Source: QHXW01 sp963847515 (GTDB lineage: Bacteria; Acidobacteriota; Terriglobia; Bryobacterales; Bryobacteraceae). Taken from it: a DNA stretch of 64,000 bases. The notes below the pieces were generated by a model. That model did no database searches, was not told the DNA's origin, and was given only the letters and a program-made list of their open reading frames with translations. Positions 46,475 through 54,679 of this stretch are shown here, one piece after another. The stretch lies in contig CAWKAA010000007.1 of NCBI GenBank assembly GCA_963847515.1, positions 2,108,001-2,172,000 on the forward strand. The letters are read 5' to 3'. Both the position numbers and the translations under genes were made by a program. Each line of letters opens with the position of its first letter. The first letter of the stretch is position 1.

Positions 46475-47398
46475 TTACCGGGCAAACCTGCCCAGCAAGC
46501 CCGAAGCGAATGAAAGCAGGCACAGCCCCGCCGCGTACGCCGTAGCGTCGGACACGTCTTTCGCCGGATCGATTTCCACCAGATCCAGGACCCGTACTTT
46601 CGGATGAGCTCCGCATAGCCGGGCCGCGCCGCGCAGCTCGGCCGGAGTCAGCCCACCTGGACGCGAGCCCGGCGTCGCCGGCGCGAATGCCCGGTCCAGC
46701 ACATCCAGATCGACGTCCACATAGATGGCGTCTACTAACTGGTCCAGAGAATCGAGAGCGTCGCCCACGGTTTGCTCGATCCCCCGGGCACGGACCTCCG
46801 ACACCGGAATCACTCGGATCCCGGCCTCACGAGCTACCTGGAAATAGGCATGCGAGTTCGCAAACGGCTGGATGCCTACCTGTACGATTTGCTCCCCGGG
46901 CAGGCCGTCCGCCAGCAGCGCGCGAACGGGATTGCCGTTGGTGAGTTCCGGATTCACATCGCGAAGATCCAGGTGCGCATCCAGGGTCAACAATCCCAGG
47001 TGTTCCAGGCCCTTCGAGCTCCCATGGCAGCCCGGCCGCGTAACGCTGTTGTCCCCGCCGAGCAGCACCACGGCATCCGACGCGGAAAGCGCACTCCGCA
47101 CAGCGGCGCCGAGCAGCCCGAGCGCGTCGCCGGGCATCATGTCTGCGATCGGCAGATCGCCGAGATCCGTGGCTGCGATGCGGCTGAGGTCGCGATCGAA
47201 TTCGAGGTCGTACGTGCTCAGCCGCTTCAGTACCAATCGCACTGCCTCAGGCGCCAGATCGGCTCGCCCGGGACTGATGGAGCCGAGATGCAGAGGCGCG
47301 CCCAGTACGGCAAGCCGGCACACCGGGTTGGCGGCATGCTCGCCAGCCAGCCATCTGCTGGCTCTCGGCCACTTGGGATCATCTGGCATCCGCGGCAT
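46475..47398 (-). CDS. hutG: Formimidoylglutamase-like ureohydrolase
   Basis: 307 residues of the arginase/agmatinase fold. The manganese motifs are LGGDNSVT (Asn where arginase has His), TLDAHLDLRD (DAHxD) and YVDVDLDVLDRAFAPATPGS (DxDxxD). As the last gene of the hutU-hutI-hutG cluster it probably splits N-formimino-L-glutamate to glutamate and formamide, the final histidine-degradation step. Start at ATG 47398 (overlapping hutI by 20 bp) or 47389. The His-to-Asn change in the metal loop occurs in some HutG-type members, so it need not mean loss of activity. Confidence 0.8.
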   Translation of the reverse strand: MPRMPDDPKWPRASRWLAGEHAANPVCRLAVLGAPLHLGSISPGRADLAPEAVRLVLKRLSTYDLEFDRDLSRIAATDLGDLPIADMMPGDALGLLGAAVRSALSASDAVVLLGGDNSVTRPGCHGSSKGLEHLGLLTLDAHLDLRDVNPELTNGNPVRALLADGLPGEQIVQVGIQPFANSHAYFQVAREAGIRVIPVSEVRARGIEQTVGDALDSLDQLVDAIYVDVDLDVLDRAFAPATPGSRPGGLTPAELRGAARLCGAHPKVRVLDLVEIDPAKDVSDATAYAAGLCLLSFASGLLGRFAR

Positions 47399-48683
47399 TC
47401 TCCTTCGCCATACCGCTCGAGACTTGGCCTTGCTGGTAAATCACAGCCCCGCGCTTAACGGTGGTGGCTACCAGGTTGACGCCGAAATAGTACGGAATTT
47501 CGCGATAGTCCGTGGCATTCAGCAGAATCACATCACCCTGCTTTCCTGGATCGAGCGATCCCGCCTGGTGGCCGAGACCGAGAGCATGCGCGCCGTTAAT
47601 AGTGGCGGCAGATATGGCTTCCGCAGGCGACATGCGCATTCGTGTACACGCTAGCGAGAGCACCATGGGCATGCTGCACGTCGGGCTCGTTCCCGGATTG
47701 AAGTCCGTCGCCAGCGCCACCGCGGCGCCATGTTCGATGAGCAAACGCGCCGGGGCATAGCGATCGAGGCCCAGATGAAAAACCGAACCAGGCAGCAACG
47801 TCGCAACGGTAGAAGATTGCCCCAGAGCGGCCGCATCGTCGTGGTCGGCCTGCTCCAAGTGGTCAGCGCTGGCGGCCTCCAGCTCGACGGCCAGCCGCGC
47901 CGCCCCGGTGTGTGAAAATTGCTCGGCGTGAATCTTTAGCTGGAAGCCAATTCCCCTTGCGGCCGAGAGATAGCGCCGTGCCTGCTCGATTGTAAAAGCG
48001 CCTCGATCGCAATAAACATCGGCGAACGCCGCGAGCTTCTGCCGCCGGATGCGGGGCATCATCTCCCGGGCCATCCAGTCAATGTAACCGTCAGGATTTT
48101 TCTCATGTTCGGGAGGAATGACATGCGCGCCAAGATACGTCGACACGATCTCGAGCGGTTGGCCGCCGATGGCCGCCAGCACAACCAGCGTTTTCAGCTC
48201 GGCCGTTTCATCAAGACCGTATCCCGATTTCGCCTCGACGGTCGTGGTTCCGTGCCGGGCGAAATTGTGAATCGCGCGGCGTGCTTGAGCTTCCAATTCT
48301 TCCGGAGCCGCCTTGCGCACCGCTTGGACACTCGAGAGAATGCCGCCGCCCGCCTCCGCGATCTGGTGATAGTCCGCGCCGCGAATGCGCATCTCGTAGT
48401 CCAGCAGCCTGGGCTGGCTGAAAACCAGATGCGTGTGGCTGTCTACAAAACCGGGCATCACCACGCGGCCGCCCGCATCCAGCTCGACGACGTTGTCTGC
48501 GCTGGCCGCCAGCCGTTCGATGTCCTCCGCGGCGCCAGCGGCTTCAATCAAGCCGTCGGTGATCAGAACAGCTCCGTCAGGAACGATGCCGATATCGCTC
48601 AGAGCCGCGCCACGCCGCGCGCCGTCTGGGCCGCGCAAGGTCAAGAGCTGCCCCGCGCGCCGGATCAATAGGGATTCGCTCAT
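47379..48683 (-). CDS. hutI: Imidazolonepropionase
   Basis: 434 residues of the amidohydrolase fold. Zinc ligands are seen in GFVDSHTHLVFSQPR (HxH), KIHAEQFSHTG, SADHLEQADHDDAAALGQ and the Asp of LATDFNPGTSPTCSMPM. It opens the imidazolone ring of 4-imidazolone-5-propionate to give N-formimino-L-glutamate in the cytoplasm. The ATG overlaps the hutU stop (ATGA), and its own end overlaps hutG by 20 bp, so the three are one operon. Confidence 0.92.
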   Translation of the reverse strand: MSESLLIRRAGQLLTLRGPDGARRGAALSDIGIVPDGAVLITDGLIEAAGAAEDIERLAASADNVVELDAGGRVVMPGFVDSHTHLVFSQPRLLDYEMRIRGADYHQIAEAGGGILSSVQAVRKAAPEELEAQARRAIHNFARHGTTTVEAKSGYGLDETAELKTLVVLAAIGGQPLEIVSTYLGAHVIPPEHEKNPDGYIDWMAREMMPRIRRQKLAAFADVYCDRGAFTIEQARRYLSAARGIGFQLKIHAEQFSHTGAARLAVELEAASADHLEQADHDDAAALGQSSTVATLLPGSVFHLGLDRYAPARLLIEHGAAVALATDFNPGTSPTCSMPMVLSLACTRMRMSPAEAISAATINGAHALGLGHQAGSLDPGKQGDVILLNATDYREIPYYFGVNLVATTVKRGAVIYQQGQVSSGMAKENAADAR

Positions 48684-50362
48684 GTGCGGGGAGCTTTTTG
48701 AATTGGTACTCGGAGCCCGGCACTCTCTGCGAATCGGGTGGCCGGCTCATAACCGGCGTCCGCATGGCGCAGCACGCCGATTCCCGGATCGCAGGTGAGC
48801 ACCCGCTCCAGGCAGCGCGCGCCGCTGGCTGTGCCATCCGCCACCGTGACCTGCCCGGCGTGCAGCGAGTAGCCAATGCCCACTCCGCCGCCGTTATGGA
48901 CGGAAACCCAGCTCGCGCCCGCGGCCGTGTTCAGCAATGCGTTAAGGATCGGCCAATCGGCAATCGCGTCGCTCCCGTCCGGCATGGCTTCAGTTTCCCG
49001 GTAGGGTGACGCCACCGAGCCGCAATCCAGATGATCGCGCCCGATGACGATGGGAGCCTTCAACCGTCCATCAGCCACCATGCGATTCATTTCGAGCGCG
49101 AAGCGCGCCCGCTCACCATAACCCAGCCAGCAGATCCGGGAAGGCAGGCCCTGGAAATGTACGCGTTCTCGGGCCAGTGAAATCCAGTGCGTCAGGCTGG
49201 GATTATCCGAAAACATCCGGCACACCAATTCGTCGGTAGCGGCGATGTCGGCGGGATCGCCCGAGAGCGCCACCCAGCGAAACGGCCCGCGGCCTTCGGC
49301 GAACAGCGGCCGGATGTACTCGGGCACAAAGCCGGGAATCCGGAACGCGTCGCTCACGCCGCGGTCCGCAGCCATGCGCCGGATGTTGTTTCCGTAATCA
49401 AACGCGATGGCTCCGCGCCGCTGCAATTCCAGCATGGCGCGCACGTGCGTAGCCATCGAATCGAGCGCGCGGTCGATATACTGCTTCGGATCCGAGGCGC
49501 GGAGGCTGGCGGCTTCTTCCACCGAGTACCCTGCCGGAATGTAGCCGTTCAGAGGATCGTGGGCGCTGGTCTGATCGGTCAGCAAGTCCGGGACGATCTC
49601 GCGGCGCACCAGTTCGGGAAGGACCTCGGCGCAGTTGCCCACCAATCCCACCGAAAGTGCTCGCTTCCGCGCCATCGCATCGCGCAAGAGGCTGAGAGCC
49701 TCATCCAGATCGCGCGTCATCCGGTCGCAGTAGCCCGATTCGATCCGCCGCTCGATGCGCTTCGCATCCACCTCCACGCACAGGAACGCCGCGCCGTTCA
49801 TAGTCGCCGCCAGCGGCTGCGCGCCGCCCATGCCGCCCATACCGCCGGTCACCACCAGCTTCCCGGCAAGCGATCCCGAGAAATGTTTCCGCGCCGCCGC
49901 CGCGAAAGTTTCAAATGTGCCTTGCAGAATTCCTTGCGAGCCAATGTAAATCCAGCTTCCCGCCGTCATCTGGCCGTACATGATCAGCCCGAGATGTTCC
50001 AGCTTTCGGAACTCATCCCAGTTCGACCAGTGCCCCACCAGATTCGCGTTGGCGATGAGCACGCGCGGCGCTTCTTCGTGCGTGCGAAACACTCCCACCG
50101 GCTTGCCCGATTGCACCAGCAGCGTTTCGTCGTTTCCCAGCGCTTCCAGTTCGCGCACGATGGCGTGATACGCAGCCCAATCGCGCGCGGCTTTCCCCGA
50201 GCCTCCATAAACCACCAGGTCCTGCGGCCGCTCCGCGACTTCCGGATCCAGATTGTTCATGAGCATCCGCATCGCCGCTTCCTGCTTCCAGCCCTTGCAG
50301 CGCAGCTTCGTGCCCCGCGGCGCTCGAATTTCCGTCGGTGTTAGGAGTTCCGTGGTCGGCAT
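48680..50362 (-). CDS. hutU: Urocanate hydratase (urocanase)
   Basis: About 560 residues, normal. The N-terminal RAPRGTKLRCKGWKQEAAMR, MMYGQMTAGSWIYIGSQGIL-like region (VLIMYGQMTAGSWIYIGSQG), the NAD-binding glycine cluster TGGMGGMGGAQPLAATMNGA and the active-site Cys region GLPSRICWLGYGER are conserved. It hydrates urocanate to 4-imidazolone-5-propionate using tightly bound NAD. First gene of the hut operon. The start is placed at ATG 50362 (MPTTELLTPT); an ATG six codons upstream is also possible. Histidase (hutH) is not in the window. Confidence 0.93.
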   Translation of the reverse strand: MPTTELLTPTEIRAPRGTKLRCKGWKQEAAMRMLMNNLDPEVAERPQDLVVYGGSGKAARDWAAYHAIVRELEALGNDETLLVQSGKPVGVFRTHEEAPRVLIANANLVGHWSNWDEFRKLEHLGLIMYGQMTAGSWIYIGSQGILQGTFETFAAAARKHFSGSLAGKLVVTGGMGGMGGAQPLAATMNGAAFLCVEVDAKRIERRIESGYCDRMTRDLDEALSLLRDAMARKRALSVGLVGNCAEVLPELVRREIVPDLLTDQTSAHDPLNGYIPAGYSVEEAASLRASDPKQYIDRALDSMATHVRAMLELQRRGAIAFDYGNNIRRMAADRGVSDAFRIPGFVPEYIRPLFAEGRGPFRWVALSGDPADIAATDELVCRMFSDNPSLTHWISLARERVHFQGLPSRICWLGYGERARFALEMNRMVADGRLKAPIVIGRDHLDCGSVASPYRETEAMPDGSDAIADWPILNALLNTAAGASWVSVHNGGGVGIGYSLHAGQVTVADGTASGARCLERVLTCDPGIGVLRHADAGYEPATRFAESAGLRVPIQKAPRT

Positions 50363-50396
50363 AGCAGACTCCAGTTTCATGATAGCCCGCGGGCGG

Positions 50397-50492
50397 GTGG
50401 CGCGGACTTCAGTCTGCGGGAGATGTCGATCTCATGAACCATTAGTTTAGCGGGATGCTGAAAAAGCCCTCGCAGACTGAAGTCCGCGCCAC
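50397..50492. repeat. Palindromic REP-like pair, 22-bp arms
   Basis: 50397-50418 (GTGGCGCGGACTTCAGTCTG plus CG) is the exact reverse complement of 50471-50492, 52 bp apart. A second, imperfect inverted pair partly surrounds it: GGATGCTGAAAAAGCC near 50454 and GGCCTTTTCAGCATCC near 50513. The composite forms the region upstream of hutU and the 3' end of the opposing gene. Confidence 0.8.
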
Positions 50493-51197
50493 CGATCGAC
50501 GGTCGTTGAAAGGCCTTTTCAGCATCCTGTTACGCGGCTGAGCGGCAACCGGTGGATAGACTCCACTCTCACGTGCAAGGGCAAACTGCTGATTTCCATG
50601 GCTGGCATGCGCCAGTTCCACAGATTCAGGGACACTTTGCGGAACGAAGCCAATGGGCGGCGTAAGTGGATGAGTTGGCACGGGTGATGACGGTTCGGAA
50701 ACCGAAGTGGACGCCGCGGCTTGGAGGTCCTGGAGCACTTTGAGGGTACGGAGGAACATGCGGTTGGTACCGTCAATGCGCCGCTGCAGGCGGGTGAATG
50801 GATCGAGGGCTTCCTGGTAGGAGTGGCCGAGAGGGGAATTGTGTTGGATGGAGGCGTCGACGAATTCGGCGTGGGTGAGGTTTTGGTCCAGGCATTCGAC
50901 GCGGTAGTTCCAGAGCTGGGCTTCGATGCGGCGGAGGCGGCGCTGGATCCACTCGGTGGAGATGAGTGTGTCGACGAGCGAGAGCTGGGTGGGGCCGATG
51001 GGTCTGTAGTGGAGGAGGAATTGGACGGTGAGGGTTTCGAGTTCAGCGGGATCCTCGCCGGGAATGATGTGGGACCAGGCGTCGATGCCGGATTTGAGGG
51101 CGTTTAGGGAGGAGGCGGCTTTGCCTTCGGGCGAGGTGGGGCCGGTGGATTTTTGGGCATTGCGGCGATTGGCGTCGATTTGGGCTTGGGTGGGCAT
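50442..51197 (-). CDS. Conserved acidobacterial hypothetical (NAQKSTGP type)
   Basis: 251 residues. The N-terminus MPTQAQIDANRRNAQKSTGP followed by TSPEGKAASSLNALKSG is a widespread signature of an uncharacterised family in Acidobacteria. A helical part follows (VDTLISTEWIQRRLRRIEAQ), then a Pro/Ser-rich tail. The last 20-25 codons (RMLKRPFNDRRSVARTSVCE) are encoded by the palindromic repeats at 50397-50528, so the natural C-terminus has probably been replaced. No function is known. Confidence 0.65.
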   Translation of the reverse strand: MPTQAQIDANRRNAQKSTGPTSPEGKAASSLNALKSGIDAWSHIIPGEDPAELETLTVQFLLHYRPIGPTQLSLVDTLISTEWIQRRLRRIEAQLWNYRVECLDQNLTHAEFVDASIQHNSPLGHSYQEALDPFTRLQRRIDGTNRMFLRTLKVLQDLQAAASTSVSEPSSPVPTHPLTPPIGFVPQSVPESVELAHASHGNQQFALARESGVYPPVAAQPRNRMLKRPFNDRRSVARTSVCEGFFSIPLN

Positions 51198-51539
51198 GGT
51201 TTCGTCTTAGCCAATAGCTAGCATGGGCGGGCAGTTTCGGCGGGGGCTGGCCGTGGATGTTATTGAGGGGATGACAGGTTGGGGGTTGAAAGGGGGTGTG
51301 AATGCCGAACTCGCTGCCGGCAGAGGCGCAAAAGCAGCGATCGGAGATTACTATTGCCGAGCGCGAACAAGGCTGTGCTTTCCAGGTGTGTAACTCCAAG
51401 CCAGTCGCCACATGTTTCAACGAACTTCACGAGAGACGGAATGTTTTCACTTCGGCTCGCGACGCTCGAATGAGGATTACGTTCCGTCACCAGGTTCTTC
51501 GTCCCGGTGGGACGAGCGGAACCCTCCATATAAGAGAAT
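51198..51539. other. Intergenic, no gene; contains a dispersed 25-bp repeat
   Basis: G-rich start and no supported frame. GCTCGAATGAGGATTACG followed by TTCCGTC at 51464-51488 recurs with one mismatch at 58464-58488. No RNA gene recognised. Confidence 0.5.
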
Positions 51540-51728
51540 ATGGTCTATATGGCGAAGATGAAAGTCATCGAGACAGACGAATTCCCGGTGTGCCCGTACT
51601 GTGAGAAAGAACTGAGCGAGATCCATGTGAACGGCAAACAATCATCGCTCGTAGCATGGCACAAAATCGCTTTTTGCCCACACTGTCGGAAGGTTCTCGG
51701 TATTTCTTTCATCCGAAGCGCGGTCTGA
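51540..51728 (+). CDS. Small zinc-ribbon protein
   Basis: 62 residues (or 59 from ATG 51549). Two CxxC knuckles, VCPYCEKEL and FCPHCRKVLG, about 28 residues apart suggest one zinc-ribbon site; a central VNGKQSSLVAWHKIA links them. No further motif. Cytoplasmic, role unknown. The paired cysteines and good coding pattern make it more likely real than a chance frame, though it lies in an accessory area. Confidence 0.55.
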   Translation: MVYMAKMKVIETDEFPVCPYCEKELSEIHVNGKQSSLVAWHKIAFCPHCRKVLGISFIRSAV

Positions 51729-51845
51729 ACCAACAAGATGGCCCGATGCGTTGTGGTCGACAGGAACCGAAACCAGGAGGGAAAACCTGGGACAGAGATT
51801 GCCCCTCCAGGTTCGTCTAATGGTACTTACAGCCATTATTGGTAC

Positions 51846-51875
51846 TTGACGGCAATTTTATGTTGGAAGTAAAAT
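51846..51875 (+). promoter_or_regulatory. Sigma-70-type promoter of the interrupted PEP-CTERM gene
   Basis: TTGACG at 51846-51851, an 18-bp spacer, and TAAAAT at 51870-51875. The ATG of the interrupted gene is 40 bp further. The promoter now faces the IS element and may contribute to transposase transcription. Confidence 0.55.
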
Positions 51876-51969
51876 AAGCGACGGAAAAAAAGGACGCGGG
51901 AAGGCAACAATTCAATGAAAAGCATGTGGTGGAGTTTCCTGGTTGTCTCCATCTTGATCGGAGCTGATG

Positions 51970-53191
51970 TGTACTAATCTCAACTTGATCTGACATTTGA
52001 TAGACTGCGCGGAAGCGCGGTCAGGAGAGTGTCAGCGATGAACACCGAACAGAAGATCATCAAGAACAAAGTAGGGCTGTTGAAGCTCAGCGAGATGCTG
52101 GGCAGCGTCTCGGAAGCCTGCAAGGTGATGGGTTATTCCAGAGATAGTTTCTACCGTTTCAAAGAACTGTACGACAAGGGCGGCGAGCTGGCGTTGCGCG
52201 AGATCAGCCGACGCAAGCCTTGTCCGAAGAATCGGGTCGAGGATCACGTTGAAAAGGCCATTATGGAGATGGCCTTGGAGAAGCCGGCTTTGGGCCAGGT
52301 GCGTGTGGCGAACGAACTGACCAAGCGTGGCCTATTCGTTTCTCCCACGGGCGTTCGCAGCGTCTGGCTCCGGCATGATCTGGAAACGTTTCGTAAGCGG
52401 CTGAAGGCGCTCGAGGCCAAGGCCGCCCAGGAACACATCGTTCTCACCGAGGAGCAACTCCGCGCCATGGAGCGGGCGCGCGAGGAAAAGGAAGCGCACG
52501 GCGAGATCGAAACCGCGCATCCCGGCTACCTAGGAGCCCAGGATACCTATTACGTGGGCACGATCAAGAGCGTGGGCCGGATCTATCAGCAGACGTTCCT
52601 CGACACGTACACCAAGGTCGCTTTCGCCAAGCTCTACGACCGCAAAAATGCTCTGGTGGCCGCCGACATGCTTAACGACCGCGTGCTGCCGTTCTTCGAG
52701 GAGCAGAAAGTTCCGCTGCTGCGCGTGCTCACCGATCGCGGTACAGAATACTGTGGGCAGCGCGAGCATCACGAATACCAGTTGTACCTGGCGGTCGAGA
52801 ATATCGACCACAGCCGCACCAAGGCCCGGCATCCGCAGACCAACGGTATCTGCGAGCGCTTCCATCGCACCATCCAGGAAGAGTTTTATGCCACCGCCTT
52901 TCGCAAGAAGCTCTATCAGCGCCTCGACGAATTACAGGCGGATCTGGATGACTGGCTGCGGGAGTACAATCTGACACGAACACATTCTGGAAAGTACTGT
53001 TATGGCAAGACCCCGATGCAGACTTTCTCGGACTCGGCACACTTGGCGCAAGAGAAAATGCTCGACTCGTTCCAGAACGTAGCGCCGGAGCCGGAGCGGA
53101 GCCCTGCGCAGCGGAGCGTAGGCGGAGGCGCGGCCGCTGATGCGGCTGCTTGATCTAACCAACTATGTCAGATCAAGTCTGAGTTATTACA
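51970..53191 (+). mobile_element. IS481-family insertion sequence, 1222 bp
   Basis: Terminal inverted repeats start TGTACTAATCTCAACTTGAT (left) and TGTAATAACTCAGACTTGAT (right, read inward), both continuing CTGACA. A 7-bp target duplication GCTGATG flanks it (51963-51969 and 53192-53198). One intact transposase gene is inside. The intact frame, good repeats and exact target duplication argue for recent insertion. Confidence 0.92.
52038..53153 (+). CDS. IS481-family DDE transposase
   Basis: 371 residues from ATG 52038 (AGGAG at 52023-52027). N-terminal helix-turn-helix (LSEMLGSVSEACKVMGYSRD, SFYRFKELYDKGG) and an HTH-linked region (ALGQVRVANELTKRGLFVSP, TGVRSVWLRHDLETFRKRLK). The rve catalytic core has the DDE residues at QDTYYVGTIK, VLTDRGTEYCG and the Glu in NGICERFHRTIQEEFY. 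The tail is Ala/Gly/Pro-rich (PERSPAQRSVGGGAAADAA). It mobilises the 1222-bp IS. Apparently intact. Confidence 0.92.
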   Translation: MNTEQKIIKNKVGLLKLSEMLGSVSEACKVMGYSRDSFYRFKELYDKGGELALREISRRKPCPKNRVEDHVEKAIMEMALEKPALGQVRVANELTKRGLFVSPTGVRSVWLRHDLETFRKRLKALEAKAAQEHIVLTEEQLRAMERAREEKEAHGEIETAHPGYLGAQDTYYVGTIKSVGRIYQQTFLDTYTKVAFAKLYDRKNALVAADMLNDRVLPFFEEQKVPLLRVLTDRGTEYCGQREHHEYQLYLAVENIDHSRTKARHPQTNGICERFHRTIQEEFYATAFRKKLYQRLDELQADLDDWLREYNLTRTHSGKYCYGKTPMQTFSDSAHLAQEKMLDSFQNVAPEPERSPAQRSVGGGAAADAAA

Positions 53192-53905
53192 GCTGATGTC
53201 GCACAAGCGGGTACCGTAACCTACACATTTGTAGGGGCGGAAGGAACCAGTGGAACGAATTGGACCTTGGTAGACCCCGACGGATTCCTAACAGTTCCGT
53301 CCGGAAATGTCATTGATCTTTTGCAAACGGCCACCGACCTCATTCTTGTCGACCCGATGACTGGCCCAAAAGACTTTGGCCCTCTAACGAACATCAACGT
53401 GGGCAACCCGCCGCTTGAGCCAGCTTACTATGGCATCCGCTTGGGGTCGAGTTCCTTTACGCTTGTCCCGCTCTTGATTCCGAAGGCGGACTTCACAACC
53501 CCTGGGACCTACGAATTAACAGCCGACGTACAAGGCATCTTCCAACCCGATCAAGGAGCACTAACCATCACCGCTACCGCTACCCCAGAACCGAGTTCCG
53601 CAGCACTCACGCTGTCTGGCATAGGGCTTGGGTTGATGATACTGATGCGAAAGCGAAATTCTCACCCTAACCCAAGTCGTCGAACGTGGCCGATGGCGCA
53701 CGCACCCGCAAACCCAGACAGTCAGTAGGGTGACCTACTTCGATTTCCCTCGAAACCAGAGGGTAAAACCACGGACAGCGTCCGCGACCTGAAGTTCGCT
53801 GGGCCCCGTAGGCGATGAGCCAAACGGCAGACCTCGCGGTGCTATGCTCATGGAAGAGCTAATCACGCACTCAGTAACGCTCCATCACGATCTGGGAGGT
53901 TGCGC

Positions 53906-54538
53906 ATGATCCAAACGTTGATTAAGAACTGGTGGTTACTGGTATTGTGTGGCGTTCTTGATGCGATCTACTCAGCCGTGAACCTTTTTATGCAGGAACC
54001 GGATGGATCTCTGACTTTGCGTTCCTACGCGTTGAAAAGCACGGTTATGCTTCCGGGTAAGCTCGCACTTGCGGCTGGAGCTTGCGCGATCGCAGCCGGT
54101 CTGTGGAGGTCCACACAGGGCAAATCCTGGTTTCTGGTCCTGAACGGCCTTGCTCTTTGCGCACTCGGATTGGTCTTTAACGGCATTTTTGGTCTTGCAA
54201 TTAGCTTTCGTACGATCACGCTCCTCCTGGTCGTCATGGCAATGAGCATCGGCATTTTCGAATTCGTAATCGCGCGAACGATGCGGCGTCAGCGTCATGT
54301 GGCGGACGAATGGTTTCTTGGCTTGGCCGGAGCAGCCTCGGTTGGTTTTGCTTTGGCGTTTCTTGCTTTTGGGTTTCGCTGGATCGAAATGCAACCACGG
54401 CCACATGCAGACTTCCTTTGGTTTGGCTCCTACTTTGGTTTCAGCGCAATCTGCATGGTGGGGCTGGCCCTGCGCCTGCACAGCCTGGATCTCTCCTCAG
54501 CCTTACCAGCATCAGGAAGCCCAAAACACGCACATTAA
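53906..54538 (+). CDS. Six-helix inner-membrane protein, HdeD/DUF308-like
   Basis: 210 residues from ATG 53906 (GGGAGG 8 bp upstream). Hydrophobic segments at WWLLVLCGVLDAIYSAVNLF, LPGKLALAAGACAIAAGLW, WFLVLNGLALCALGLVFNGI, ITLLLVVMAMSIGIFEFVIA, FLGLAGAASVGFALAFLAFG and FGSYFGFSAICMVGLALRL. The opening NWWLLVLCGV and the alternating helix-turn pattern are those of HdeD-like proteins. Function unknown; an acid-stress link is only by family. It ends 140 bp before an ADOP permease gene. Confidence 0.7.
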   Translation: MIQTLIKNWWLLVLCGVLDAIYSAVNLFMQEPDGSLTLRSYALKSTVMLPGKLALAAGACAIAAGLWRSTQGKSWFLVLNGLALCALGLVFNGIFGLAISFRTITLLLVVMAMSIGIFEFVIARTMRRQRHVADEWFLGLAGAASVGFALAFLAFGFRWIEMQPRPHADFLWFGSYFGFSAICMVGLALRLHSLDLSSALPASGSPKHAH

Positions 54539-54679
54539 GCAGACAGCGATTGCTTTTCGTGTCCTACCGCGAGAGCCAATGTTTGCGGAAGATCCAACGC
54601 CCATCCCCACGAAGGCCAATCGGAATCGCGATCGCAGCCGCGTAGTTAGACTTGTATTGTCGCGGAGGACACTGATCAC

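Larger units (their letters stand above)
51915..53728 (+). pseudogene. PEP-CTERM-like secreted protein gene interrupted by an IS481 element
   Basis: Exon-like pieces 51915-51969 and 53199-53728 join in frame when the IS and one 7-bp duplication are removed: MKSMWWSFLVVSILIGADVA then QAGTVTYTFVGAEGTSGTNW. Residues 1-22 are a signal peptide. The end TPEPSSAALTLSGIGLGLMI with LMRKRNS is a PEP-CTERM-type sorting tail (PEP, hydrophobic helix, basic end), and about 20 extra residues follow. The reconstructed product is about 195 residues, probably a surface or exopolysaccharide-associated protein handled by exosortase. No exosortase gene is in the window. The gene is currently inactive. Confidence 0.8.

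Noticed and set aside
49187..50344. 385-residue plus-strand frame
   Set aside because: Antisense shadow of urocanate hydratase in a GC-rich gene; no motif, biased composition.
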